A stretch of 31,054 nt of DNA from DAIRUS01 sp036803205 (GCA_036803205.1 DAIRUS010000009.1:1-31054), one strand, 5' to 3'; counted from the stretch's first letter, positions 22,872 through 29,867 are shown. Numbers and translations: made by a program. The notes: generated by a model from the letters alone, not told the origin.

Positions 22872-24143
22872 ATGAAATTTAATTATCAAGCTAGAACTAA
22901 AGAAGGAGAAATCAGAATCGGCCAGGTTGAAGCTTTTTCTAAGGAAGCGGCGGTTGCTCTTTTACAAAAACACGGTCTCTATCCTACCTTTGTTGAAGAG
23001 GTAAGTCTTCCATTTTATGCGAGGGAAATAGCTCTTTTCAAAAAAATCTCGGCTAAAGATATAGTCATTGCTTCTCGGGAGCTAGCTATTATGTTTCGCT
23101 CGGGAGTTCCTTTTATTGACGCCTTGAGCACTATTGCCAAAGAAACTAAAAATCCTAAATTGAAAGAGATATTTCTTGATTTGGCCCGAGAAGTAGAAGG
23201 AGGTACCACCCTATCGGCTGCTCTTTCTCGTTATCCTGAGACCTTTTCCCCATTTTATATCTCGATGGTAAAAAGTGGAGAAATTTCCGGAGAGCTTCCT
23301 AAGGCTTTAGATGTCTTGGCGGAAAATATCGAAAGGAATTACCATTTTAATTCCAGAATCCGGGGTGCCCTATTTTATCCCATTTTGGTTATCATTGCCA
23401 GCTTGGTGGTTTTCTTTTTGGTCCTGTTCGTCATTGTTCCTAGATTATCTGAATTTACGGCCGGCTTAGGAGTAGAACCACCAATATTTGTTCAAGTTCT
23501 TTTGGGAATCGGAAGATTCTTAAAGGAATGGGGGGTTATTTTAATTATCTTTCTGATTGGAATAATAAGCGCTTTGATTGTCTATTTTAAAACACCAGAA
23601 GGCAAAGAGGCTATCGCTCGGTTTTCCCTTAAGTTACCTTTAATTGGTTCTTTTTTGAAAATGATTAATCTTTGCCGATTTGGAGAGAATCTCTCTACCC
23701 TTATTTCTGGAGGCATTCCCATTGGCCAAGCTTTGGAAATTAGCAGTGAAGTAGTGAACAGTTCTCTCTACAAAGAAATCATCTTTATGGCTAAAGATGC
23801 TGTCCGGAGCGGCGATCAAATTTCTAGTGTCTTAAAAAACTATCCCGAGCTCTTTCCCCCTTTTTTCAACCAAATTGTAACAGTCGGCGAAAAAAGTGGT
23901 GCCTTAGCTAAATCTTTATTGAATATAGCCAATTTTTATGAAAAAGAAGTTGAAAGAACCATTAATAATTTTTCCACCATCTTAGAACCGGCTCTGATTA
24001 TCTTTTTAGGAGGAGTTGTCGGCCTACTTCTTTTCACTGTCCTAAATACTATTTATAAAACAATATTATCAACCGATATCTATTCTCTAAACTATCTACC
24101 AAAGCTTAGTCAAATGATACCTTTACTAAAATGGGGCGGTTAG
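22872..24143 (+). CDS. pilC: Type IV pilus inner-membrane platform protein PilC (GspF family)
   Basis: A 423-aa platform protein with two GspF repeats (about 70-195 and 270-400), each a cytosolic helical bundle plus membrane segment. Signatures are ELAIMFRSGVPFIDAL and GENLSTLISGGIPIGQAL. A third membrane helix ends the protein (LEPALIIFLGGVVGLLLFTV). The last codons (Gly-Gly-stop) lie inside tRNA-Val: the TAG stop at 24141-24143 is tRNA positions 8-10. It starts 27 nt after pilT. Confidence 0.93.
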   Translation: MKFNYQARTKEGEIRIGQVEAFSKEAAVALLQKHGLYPTFVEEVSLPFYAREIALFKKISAKDIVIASRELAIMFRSGVPFIDALSTIAKETKNPKLKEIFLDLAREVEGGTTLSAALSRYPETFSPFYISMVKSGEISGELPKALDVLAENIERNYHFNSRIRGALFYPILVIIASLVVFFLVLFVIVPRLSEFTAGLGVEPPIFVQVLLGIGRFLKEWGVILIIFLIGIISALIVYFKTPEGKEAIARFSLKLPLIGSFLKMINLCRFGENLSTLISGGIPIGQALEISSEVVNSSLYKEIIFMAKDAVRSGDQISSVLKNYPELFPPFFNQIVTVGEKSGALAKSLLNIANFYEKEVERTINNFSTILEPALIIFLGGVVGLLLFTVLNTIYKTILSTDIYSLNYLPKLSQMIPLLKWGG

Positions 24144-24205
24144 CTCAATGGTAGAGCGTCTGATTTACATTCAGAAGGTTATAGGTTCGAATCCTATACC
24201 GCCCA
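24134..24205 (+). tRNA. tRNA-Val(UAC), overlapping the pilC 3' end
   Basis: GGGCGGT (24134-24140) pairs with ACCGCCC (24198-24204); discriminator A. The anticodon stem TCTGA/TCAGA encloses TTTACAT with anticodon TAC. The T-arm is ATAGGTTCGAATCCTAT. CCA is not encoded. The first ten bases are shared with the last codons and stop of pilC. Confidence 0.95.
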
Positions 24206-24218
24206 CATCTTGTTATTG

Positions 24219-25241
24219 TTATTGAGAAATTTTAACACTTGAGGGAGGTTGATATAATAATCTCTCTTTCATTTTTTGGTAAATTTTTTGATTAAAGGGG
24301 GTGTCTATTCCCAATTCTTTCCCTAATTTTATTATCTCGCCATTGTAATAATCAATTTCATCTAAATTACCTTTTAGCTTTCCTTCTCTCTCTTTGGTTA
24401 TTACCCTGGCTAATTTTTCTCTAAAAAGAGATAAAATTGCTATTGGTAAGAAATCAGTCAGAAAGGCAAATAGTTTTATCGGATAATGGCGGAAATTTAA
24501 AAACCCGCCTTTCTTTCTTCTAACAACCTTAATATACTCCCTCAAAGCCATAATCTCTTCTTTAAATGTTTCCTTATCTTCAAGGCCCTTCTCAATAGAA
24601 AGGCTTTTAGATGCGCTGGCCATCCCAATTAAATTCATAAAAAGTTTAGAAAACTCCATGCTCTCAACCTTTTTCCAGGGAATCTCTTCAGCTTCAATTC
24701 CGGCCCTTCCAAAAACCTCTTTAATATCACCTTTTTCTTTTGAATCGTCTTCAATACTAAAAGCTATTCTCACCGGAGAAAAATAATCTACATAAAATTT
24801 TCCATTGCTTTCTTGAATATCCACCGGATTAAAAAGAGAAACTCTTGTTATCCTAACCTCCTCTATCCTCCTTCCCAAAACATCCCTTAAAGCCTTTTCC
24901 GCCTCTCTTATAGCTACTATTCCATTTTGAGACAAAATCAAATCCGGAAGCTTTTTTTCATCTTTAATTTTTTGATAATAATATCTAATAGCTGGACCAA
25001 CCGGATTTTTAATGGCAAAAAATATCATCTCGGGCAAAAAATCCTTTGAAAATTCTGATTCTTGAATAACCTTTCCTTCAAATAAAAATGGTTTTCCGTC
25101 TTTTCTTACATAAAGTCTTTTTTCCTGAATCATTTTTACCTCTCTTGTTCTGCCAATTCCCAAAACTTCAGCCACCTTTTGAAGTTCAAAAGCAAACATA
25201 GTTCCTGTCCTCCCCCCAATTCCTACAATAACTATTCTCAT
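24219..25241 (-). CDS. Ketopantoate reductase family (PanE/ApbA) NAD(P)-dependent dehydrogenase
   Basis: A 340-aa protein. It has an N-terminal Rossmann fold with a glycine motif that reads MRIVIVGIGGRTG (GxGGxxG, a variant spacing). A central segment LSQNGIVA matches the substrate-binding region. The C-terminal helical ApbA_C domain includes GNLDEIDYYNGEIIKLGKELG and NQKIYQKMKE. PanE makes pantoate for coenzyme A; no other pan gene is present, and the variant glycine motif leaves the substrate open. ATG 25241 was chosen because the fold begins at once; ATG 25253 would add MKEL. An open frame further upstream crosses tRNA-Ser antisense and is rejected. Confidence 0.8.
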   Translation of the reverse strand: MRIVIVGIGGRTGTMFAFELQKVAEVLGIGRTREVKMIQEKRLYVRKDGKPFLFEGKVIQESEFSKDFLPEMIFFAIKNPVGPAIRYYYQKIKDEKKLPDLILSQNGIVAIREAEKALRDVLGRRIEEVRITRVSLFNPVDIQESNGKFYVDYFSPVRIAFSIEDDSKEKGDIKEVFGRAGIEAEEIPWKKVESMEFSKLFMNLIGMASASKSLSIEKGLEDKETFKEEIMALREYIKVVRRKKGGFLNFRHYPIKLFAFLTDFLPIAILSLFREKLARVITKEREGKLKGNLDEIDYYNGEIIKLGKELGIDTPFNQKIYQKMKERLLYQPPSSVKISQ

Positions 25242-25251
25242 AAGCTCCTTC

Positions 25252-25260
25252 ATTATATCA
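25252..25260 (-). promoter_or_regulatory. Extended -10 element upstream of the PanE-family gene
   Basis: On the minus strand the sequence TGATATAAT is a perfect TATAAT with extended TG, 10 nt before ATG 25241. No good -35 is visible. A purine-rich AAGGAG lies between it and the ATG, but may fall before the transcript start. Confidence 0.4.
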
Positions 25261-25263
25261 TAA

Positions 25264-25292
25264 TTGATTTTTAATAAAAAAAATGTTATTTT
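25264..25292 (+). promoter_or_regulatory. Putative promoter of the tRNA-Ser(CGA)-infB operon
   Basis: TTGATT (25264-25269), a 17-nt spacer and TATTTT (25287-25292) with an extended -10 TG, about 33 nt before tRNA-Ser. The form matches the valS promoter (TTGAAA, 17 nt, TG-x-TATTTT). It is divergent from the PanE-family promoter. Confidence 0.45.
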
Positions 25293-25325
25293 AAAAAAGT
25301 TTGGAGATCTATCCAATGAAAATAT

Positions 25326-25411
25326 GGTGGGGTGTACCGAATTGGTAAGGTACCGCTCTCGAAAAGCGGCGGGTAAAAATACCCTTGCGAGTTCGAGTCT
25401 CGCCCCCACCG
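25326..25411 (+). tRNA. tRNA-Ser(CGA)
   Basis: GGTGGGG (25326-25332) pairs with CCCCACC (25404-25410); discriminator G. The anticodon stem CCGCT/AGCGG encloses CTCGAAA with anticodon CGA. A long variable arm (GGGT...ACCC) marks class II. CCA is not encoded. It heads the DUF4446-infB-rbfA unit, 22 nt before the next ATG. Confidence 0.95.
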
Positions 25412-25433
25412 CTTTCTTGAAAGATTAAAAACT

Positions 25434-25898
25434 ATGTTGAAATTTTTCAAAAAAAAGGAAAAAACACCGCAAAATTCCAAAGAACTTTTAGCCCAATTTG
25501 AAGAATTAAAAAAGAGTTTTGAAAAAGTTGCCAAAAAATTAGAGGATTTGGAAAATAAAAATCAATTTAATATCCAGAAGATTGGTATAGTTAGGTTTAA
25601 CCCTTTTCAAGAAATGGGCGGAAATCAAAGTTTTTCCATAGCCATTTTGGATGGCAAAGATAATGGCGTAGTTATTACCAGTTTATATGGAAAAGAAGGA
25701 AACAGAATCTACGGAAAACCAATTAAAGAAGGGGGGTCGGAATATTTACTATCAGAAGAAGAAAAACAAGCTATTGAATATGCAAAAAGAAGAAAACCAA
25801 AACTTAACCAATTTAACAGTGCCGGAAGAGAGAAAAAAGATGGAAAAGATGGACCAGGCAACAAGAGCGCCGATAGTAGTGGTGTTGGGTCACGTTGA
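25434..25898 (+). CDS. DUF4446-family protein
   Basis: A 154-aa protein of unknown function. A basic N-terminus (MLKFFKKKEK) leads to a coiled coil (about 17-42), then the conserved domain IGIVRFNPFQEMGG-QSFSIAILDGKDNGVVIT-LYGKEGNRIYGKPI (about 50-100). Homologues are usually membrane-associated with an N-terminal helix, which is missing here. The last ~37 residues overlap the infB start region and look like a by-product of that frame. It lies between tRNA-Ser and infB, so it is co-expressed with translation genes. Confidence 0.75.
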   Translation: MLKFFKKKEKTPQNSKELLAQFEELKKSFEKVAKKLEDLENKNQFNIQKIGIVRFNPFQEMGGNQSFSIAILDGKDNGVVITSLYGKEGNRIYGKPIKEGGSEYLLSEEEKQAIEYAKRRKPKLNQFNSAGREKKDGKDGPGNKSADSSGVGSR

Positions 25899-27345
25899 TG
25901 CCGGCAAGACTTCAATTTTGGATTATATTAGGAAAACTCGAGTTGCCGAGAAAGAGGTTGGAGGTATTACCCAACATATTGGAGCCTATCAAATTGTCCA
26001 TCAAAATAAAAAAATTACCTTTATTGACACTCCAGGTCATGAAGCATTTTCGGCAATGAGAACAAGGGGGGCAAAAGTAGCTGATATCGCTATTTTAGTT
26101 GTTGATAGCACTCAAGGAGTGCAAGCCCAAACTAAAGAGGCGATTACTCAAGCAAAGTTAGCCAATATTCCTATCATTGTTGCTTTAAATAAAATTGACC
26201 ATCCTGATGCTGATCCGGAAAAAGCTAAAAGAGAGCTCCAAAAAGAAAGAGTCTTAATTGAAGAATTTGGTGGAAAAGTTCCAGTCGTCACTACTTCAGC
26301 AAAAACTGGTCAGGGAATTGAAGAGCTTTTGGAATTAATATTGCTTTTGGCTGAAATGGAAAATTTGTCAGCTGAAATTTCAGGCCCAACCGAAGGAGTG
26401 GTTATTGAAGCCTATTTGGATTCAAAAAGAGGGCCAATTGCTACTTTAATTTTAAGTCAGGGAGAACTAAAATTAGGTGATATTTTAGCCACCTCTTCAA
26501 CTTTAGGAAAAGTAAAAAGCTTAGAGGATTTTCAAGGGAAAAGAATTGAAAGGGCTGAACCTTCTCAACCCGTCTGCTTGATTGGTTTTGAAAAAGTGCC
26601 AAAGGTTGGAGAAAAAGTAAAAACCTTTTCTAATTTTGAACAAGCTAAAATATCGCTCATTGCCGAAAAAAAGAACAAAGGCAGAGTTTTAGAAATTAAA
26701 CCAGAACAGAAGGTCCTGAATTTAATTCTAAAAGCTGATGTTTTAGGTTCAACTGAGGCTATTGAAGAAATACTAAAAACTTTGCCTCAAGAAAAAGTTA
26801 TTTTAAGGTTTCTAAAATCGGAGGCGGGAGAGATCAATCCGAACGATATTGAACTCGCCAAAAGCGGTCGAGCTTTCATCTTAGGATTTCGGACGAAAAT
26901 AAATCCACTGGCAAGAGATTTGGCACAGAGAGAAAAAATCAAAATAATAAATTTTGAGATTATCTATGATTTGGTTGAAGGAGTAAGAAAATTGATGGAA
27001 AAAACCTTAGAGCCAGAAATTATCAGAATCGATTTGGGAAAAATAAAGGCTTTAGTTGATTTTTGGTCCGAAAAAAACCGACAGATTGTCGGCGGAAAAG
27101 TTATTGAAGGCGAAATCAAAAAAGGAGCTTTAATTGAAATTTTAAGGGGTGATAAAATCATCGGCCAGGGAAAAATGGTTAACCTCCAAAGAGACAAAAG
27201 GGACATTGAAAAAGCAAAAGTAGGCGAAGAAGTAGGAATTCTCTATGAAGGAGAGCAAAAAATAGAAAAAGGAGATATATTAATAATTTACACAAAAGAG
27301 AAAAAAAACATTTCTAAAAATGAGAAAAAGAATTGCTCGGGTTAA
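25780..27345 (+). CDS. infB: Translation initiation factor IF-2, short form
   Basis: A 521-aa GTPase that brings initiator tRNA to the 30S subunit. G1 is GHVDAGKTS (residues ~37-45; most bacteria have GHVDHGKT), G2 is the GGITQHIGAY switch, G3 is DTPGHEAF with the catalytic His, G4 is NKID, and G5 is TSAK. Domains II, III and IV follow to the end. The long N-terminal domain of typical IF-2 is lacking. The start is uncertain: ATG 25780 overlaps DUF4446 by 119 nt, and ATG 25840 or 25849 would reduce this and still keep G1. The 3' end overlaps rbfA. Confidence 0.94.
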   Translation: MQKEENQNLTNLTVPEERKKMEKMDQATRAPIVVVLGHVDAGKTSILDYIRKTRVAEKEVGGITQHIGAYQIVHQNKKITFIDTPGHEAFSAMRTRGAKVADIAILVVDSTQGVQAQTKEAITQAKLANIPIIVALNKIDHPDADPEKAKRELQKERVLIEEFGGKVPVVTTSAKTGQGIEELLELILLLAEMENLSAEISGPTEGVVIEAYLDSKRGPIATLILSQGELKLGDILATSSTLGKVKSLEDFQGKRIERAEPSQPVCLIGFEKVPKVGEKVKTFSNFEQAKISLIAEKKNKGRVLEIKPEQKVLNLILKADVLGSTEAIEEILKTLPQEKVILRFLKSEAGEINPNDIELAKSGRAFILGFRTKINPLARDLAQREKIKIINFEIIYDLVEGVRKLMEKTLEPEIIRIDLGKIKALVDFWSEKNRQIVGGKVIEGEIKKGALIEILRGDKIIGQGKMVNLQRDKRDIEKAKVGEEVGILYEGEQKIEKGDILIIYTKEKKNISKNEKKNCSG

Positions 27346-27673
27346 CCAATTAATAAAAAAAGAGCTCTCGCAAATTCTTTTGCGTGAAGGTGATTTCCCG
27401 CCGGAGATTTTAGTAACCATAACTAGAATCGAAACAACAACTGATTTAAGAGAAAGCAGGGTTTTTATCAGTGTCTGGCCAGAAGAAAAGGGCAAAAAAA
27501 TTTTGAAGAATTTAACTGAAAAAGTTTATTTTTTCCAACAAAAATTGAATCAAAGATTAAAAATGAAACCAATCCCCAAAATCTCATTTCTTAAAGAAAG
27601 AAAAACGGCTGAGGCGGGTAAGATTGAATTAATCTTAGAACAATTGAAAAAAGAAAAAAATAAGATAAAATAA
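27320..27673 (+). CDS. rbfA: Ribosome-binding factor A
   Basis: A 117-aa KH-like protein for late 30S maturation. It starts MRKRIARVNQLIKKELSQIL, has the conserved VTITRIETTTDLRESRVFISV strand-helix block, and PIPKISFLKERKTAEAGKIE near the end. It overlaps infB by 26 nt, a normal infB-rbfA order. It is followed 5 nt later by tRNA-Cys. Confidence 0.92.
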   Translation: MRKRIARVNQLIKKELSQILLREGDFPPEILVTITRIETTTDLRESRVFISVWPEEKGKKILKNLTEKVYFFQQKLNQRLKMKPIPKISFLKERKTAEAGKIELILEQLKKEKNKIK

Positions 27674-27678
27674 AAACT

Positions 27679-27750
27679 GGCCTGGTAGCCAAGAAGCAAG
27701 GCAACTCTCTGCAAAAGAGTTATACGCGAGTGCAATTCTCGCCCAGGCCT
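27679..27750 (+). tRNA. tRNA-Cys(GCA) with G55 in the T-loop
   Basis: GGCCTGG (27679-27685) pairs with CCAGGCC (27743-27749); discriminator T, normal for tRNA-Cys. The anticodon loop CTGCAAA holds GCA. The T-arm is GCGAG-TGCAATT-CTCGC: the loop begins TGC instead of the near-universal TTC. CCA is not encoded. It lies 5 nt after rbfA. Confidence 0.93.
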
Positions 27751-27759
27751 CAAATTTCT

Positions 27760-27846
27760 GCCGAGGTGCTGGAACTAGAAGACAGTACGGACTTAAAATC
27801 CGTTGGAGATTTAATCTCCGTGAGGGTGCAAGTCCCTCCCTCGGCA
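27760..27846 (+). tRNA. tRNA-Leu(UAA) with G55 in the T-loop
   Basis: GCCGAGG (27760-27766) pairs with CCTCGGC (27839-27845); discriminator A. The anticodon stem ACGGA/TCCGT encloses CTTAAAA with anticodon TAA. The variable arm GGAGA/TCTCC is long. The T-arm GAGGG-TGCAAGT-CCCTC again has TGC for TTC. CCA is not encoded. It is nine bases from tRNA-Cys and surely in the same transcript. Confidence 0.93.
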
Positions 27847-27882
27847 CAGAAAAAAGCAATCTTTAACTTATTTTTACCCAAT

Positions 27883-27925
27883 TTGACTTTTTAGAAAGTT
27901 TTTATACTATAAATTTGGTACCAAA
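27883..27925 (+). promoter_or_regulatory. Promoter and candidate operator of the Gam-like gene
   Basis: TTGACT (27883-27888), a 16-nt spacer and TACTAT (27905-27910) precede a perfect 12-bp palindrome TTTGGTACCAAA (27914-27925) located at the expected start site. A consensus ribosome-binding site AAAGGAGG (27937-27944) lies 5 nt before ATG 27950, the strongest in the window. Confidence 0.55.
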
Positions 27926-27949
27926 AAAATTTTCAGAAAGGAGGGAAAA

Positions 27950-28516
27950 ATGGAAAAAAGGAAGAGACAAAAGGCAGAAAGTAAAAAAGTGAGTTTCCTG
28001 GCGACTGTTTCAACTCCTCAAAATGAGGAAGAGGTAAAACAGCTTTTGAACCGGATTGGTCAGCTTCAACGAACAATTGTCAAAATTAGGAATACTAACG
28101 AAGAAAAGGTTGCTCAATTGAAAACGCGGTTAGAGACGAAAATCACACCTTTAATCGAAGAGCTTAACTGTCTCGTCGAAGCCTGCTATTCTTACGCCTC
28201 AACCCACCGCCAAGAATTGACCCAACAAGGAAAACGAAAAATAATAAAATGGTCAACCGGCGTTCTCGGTTGGCGACGAGGAAAACCTACCGTCCGCCTC
28301 ATAAAAAACGAGAGAGAGGTCATCTCGAAGCTTGAGGCTATGGGCTTAGACGAATTCGTCAATACCAAGAAAACTATTAACAAAGCAGCTCTTGCCAGGG
28401 AACTGGCAGTAGCCAAATCTCTTCCCGGCATCGAACTCATCCAACTAGAATTCTTTTTTCTTCGCCCCGGCGGCGGAGAAGAAATCTCGCGCCAGGTAAA
28501 ACAGTACAAACTTTAA
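27950..28516 (+). CDS. Gam-like DNA-end-binding protein (Mu Gam / host-nuclease-inhibitor family)
   Basis: A 188-aa protein. Residues ~28-95 form a long coiled coil (EEEVKQLLNRIGQLQRTIVKI). Then comes the family core: STGVLGWRRGKPTVRLIKNE, VISKLEAMGLDEFVNTKKTINKAALARE, and the final strand SLPGIELIQLEFFFLRPGG. This is the Mu Gam architecture, related to the Ku DNA-end-binding fold; Gam coats double-strand ends against exonuclease. It stands alone with its own promoter, a strong ribosome-binding site and a strong terminator, and no phage genes surround it, so a domesticated cellular role is likely. It uses more C-ending codons than its neighbours. Confidence 0.82.
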   Translation: MEKRKRQKAESKKVSFLATVSTPQNEEEVKQLLNRIGQLQRTIVKIRNTNEEKVAQLKTRLETKITPLIEELNCLVEACYSYASTHRQELTQQGKRKIIKWSTGVLGWRRGKPTVRLIKNEREVISKLEAMGLDEFVNTKKTINKAALARELAVAKSLPGIELIQLEFFFLRPGGGEEISRQVKQYKL

Positions 28517-28530
28517 CTTTTTTACACCTG

Positions 28531-28559
28531 AAAAAGTGGGCTAAATGCCCACTTTTTTT
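28531..28559 (+). terminator. Strong intrinsic terminator after the Gam-like gene
   Basis: An 11-bp stem, AAAAAGTGGGC (28531-28541) with GCCCACTTTTT (28547-28557), has a TAAAT loop and is followed by a T-rich run. It is the clearest intrinsic terminator in the window. Confidence 0.9.
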
Positions 28560-28601
28560 CTTTTTTAAAGAAATTCTGGTCGAAATTAACTAAGCCTTAA
28601 A

Positions 28602-29123
28602 TTAACCTTCAATAATTTCAATATAAGTTTCCTTTACTCCAAATGATAATGCCTGCCAGTAATCAGGGAACCAAATGTCAATATGATAGTTCCCTTTTTG
28701 CCAATGCATCCTATCTTCAACAACAAAGATTTGGTCCCCAAATAATTCGGGTATCTTGATTTTGGTCCCTAAAGGCAAAAGATTATTCGCCACCACTCCT
28801 TCTCTAACCCAAGTACCGGCAGCAGTAATATAAGGGTCTTCATCGGTTTGACAAGGAGTAGAAGAATAGGCGGTGGCTATCACCCATAACCTTTCAGGGG
28901 CTGGTGGTGGTGGAGGAGGAGGATTGGCGGGGTTTGGAAAAGCCAAAAGAGTATTATCTTGAAAAGTGGCTATGGAAGGAAATTCTTCAAATAATAAATT
29001 GGCTTCAATCCTATGAGCCTCTGAAGAGGTGAAGAATGAGAATTCAACAAAAAATCCCAAAAATATTAGAGAAATTAAGACAATAAATTCCCAAATTTTT
29101 GGGCGTTTTAAGAGGTTTTTCAT
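28602..29123 (-). CDS. Membrane-anchored or secreted 3D-domain protein
   Basis: A 173-aa protein. The N-terminal helix FIVLISLIFLGFFVEFSFF is an anchor or uncleaved signal. A Pro-rich spacer (eight or so prolines near residues 66-75) leads to a C-terminal 3D domain (about 80-170): TAYSSTP, a VVANNLLPLGTKIKIPE block, and the three Asp-bearing strands ending VVEDRMH and YHIDIWF. This double-psi beta-barrel fold occurs in MltA-type lytic transglycosylases and Rpf/YocH wall hydrolases, so a cell-wall role is likely. CPR genomes often carry such proteins. It is a monocistronic gene, convergent with the Gam-like gene. Confidence 0.85.
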   Translation of the reverse strand: MKNLLKRPKIWEFIVLISLIFLGFFVEFSFFTSSEAHRIEANLLFEEFPSIATFQDNTLLAFPNPANPPPPPPPAPERLWVIATAYSSTPCQTDEDPYITAAGTWVREGVVANNLLPLGTKIKIPELFGDQIFVVEDRMHWQKGNYHIDIWFPDYWQALSFGVKETYIEIIEG

Positions 29124-29189
29124 ATTTAAACTTTAAAAAAGAGTTTCGCCAAATCTAAACAAGTTGAAATATAATAGCAAATTCAAAAA

Positions 29190-29389
29190 GCCCTGTCAAG
29201 AACACACACGAGACGGAAACATAGGTAATATTTTTGCTGTTTTCTGGTAAAACTACTCTTGAAGAACTCTCTCTTAAGGGTACTGTTAAGGTTTTCGTTG
29301 ATTGGATTGTCAGTAAGGGTTAAGGGTCTGGATCAGTGACAGACTTGGAGGAATTATTTTTGGAAAGCAGAATCATTATCGTGTAGACC
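29190..29389 (-). pseudogene. Relic of a DDE (rve-type, IS3/IS481-like) transposase
   Basis: One minus-strand frame beginning at 29389 reads HDNDSAFQK-stop-FLQVCH-stop-SRP, then LTLTDNPINENLNSTLKREFF with no break after the second stop. It aligns with the integrase-core pattern TDNGsEFq...C...SRP-TPkDNP-NErFNrTLkeEF that holds the second Asp and the Glu of the DDE triad. Two in-frame stops and an apparent loss of about seven residues between Cys and SRP mark it as dead. No terminal repeats were found. Confidence 0.6.
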
Positions 29390-29477
29390 CTTTAAGAAAT
29401 AACCTTCTAAAACCTAGAATAATCTTTCTAAAAAGTCAGCAACTGAGCAAGAAGGTTTTTGGTATCCATTTTCTTCA

Positions 29478-29625
29478 CACCACCCCTATCTCTCAACTCC
29501 ACCGCCTGGTGGAAGGTTGTCTTCTGTTGGGAGGTTTTTAGGAAGGTTTCTAATCTGTTAATGCTAGATGGGGAGGCTTTGAAAGAAGGAGGAAATTGAA
29601 ATAAGATTGGACCTAGTTTTTCTTT
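29478..29625 (-). pseudogene. Fragment of a DUF72 (YecE-like) gene
   Basis: A minus-strand frame reads KLGPILFQFPPSFKAS, then INRLETFLK and HQAVELRDRG, matching the conserved internal block of DUF72 proteins (LGpiLfQlPPsFk ... HAVEfRh). Only about 50 residues remain. The 5' side is cut by tRNA-Gly and the 3' side runs into transposase relic sequence. It is a decayed fragment, not a gene. Confidence 0.6.
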
Positions 29626-29633
29626 TTCCGTTG

Positions 29634-29705
29634 AGCGGGTGAAGGGAGTCGAACCCTCTTTTAGACATTGGCAATGTCTCGTAATAACCGTTATACGACA
29701 CCCGC
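29634..29705 (-). tRNA. tRNA-Gly(GCC)
   Basis: On minus, the acceptor stem GCGGGTG pairs with CACCCGC; discriminator T. The anticodon stem AGACA/TGTCT encloses TTGCCAA with anticodon GCC. The T-arm GAGGGTTCGACTCCCTT is standard. CCA is not encoded. It is the last of a three-tRNA cluster. Confidence 0.94.
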
Positions 29706-29707
29706 AA

Positions 29708-29779
29708 TGCCGGAGGCCAGAGTCGAACTGGCACCAGATCTTTTTCAGAGACCTGTGCAGACCCCTACACCACTCCGGC
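29708..29779 (-). tRNA. tRNA-Phe(GAA)
   Basis: The acceptor stem GCCGGAG pairs with CTCCGGC; discriminator A. The anticodon stem GGTCT/AGATC (one G-U) encloses CTGAAAA with anticodon GAA. The D-stem is GTGT/GCAC, and the T-arm is GCCAGTTCGACTCTGGC. CCA is not encoded. It lies 2 nt from tRNA-Gly. Confidence 0.92.
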
Positions 29780-29786
29780 CAATCTC

Positions 29787-29859
29787 TGGACCCAGTGGGA
29801 TTTGAACCCACGACCTTCGGTATGCCATACCGACGCGCTATCCACTGCGCCATGGGCCC
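29787..29859 (-). tRNA. tRNA-Ala(GGC)
   Basis: GGGCCCA pairs with TGGGTCC and contains the G3-U70 wobble that defines tRNA-Ala identity. The anticodon stem TCGGT/ACCGA encloses ATGGCAT with anticodon GGC. The T-arm is GTGGGTTCAAATCCCAC. CCA is not encoded. It is first in the cluster after the promoter. Confidence 0.94.
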
Positions 29860-29867
29860 TCATTTTT

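Noticed and set aside
25242..25534. Upstream extension of the PanE-family frame and a second minus-strand ORF over tRNA-Ser
   Set aside because: Both read antisense through tRNA-Ser(CGA); the Rossmann fold begins at ATG 25241.
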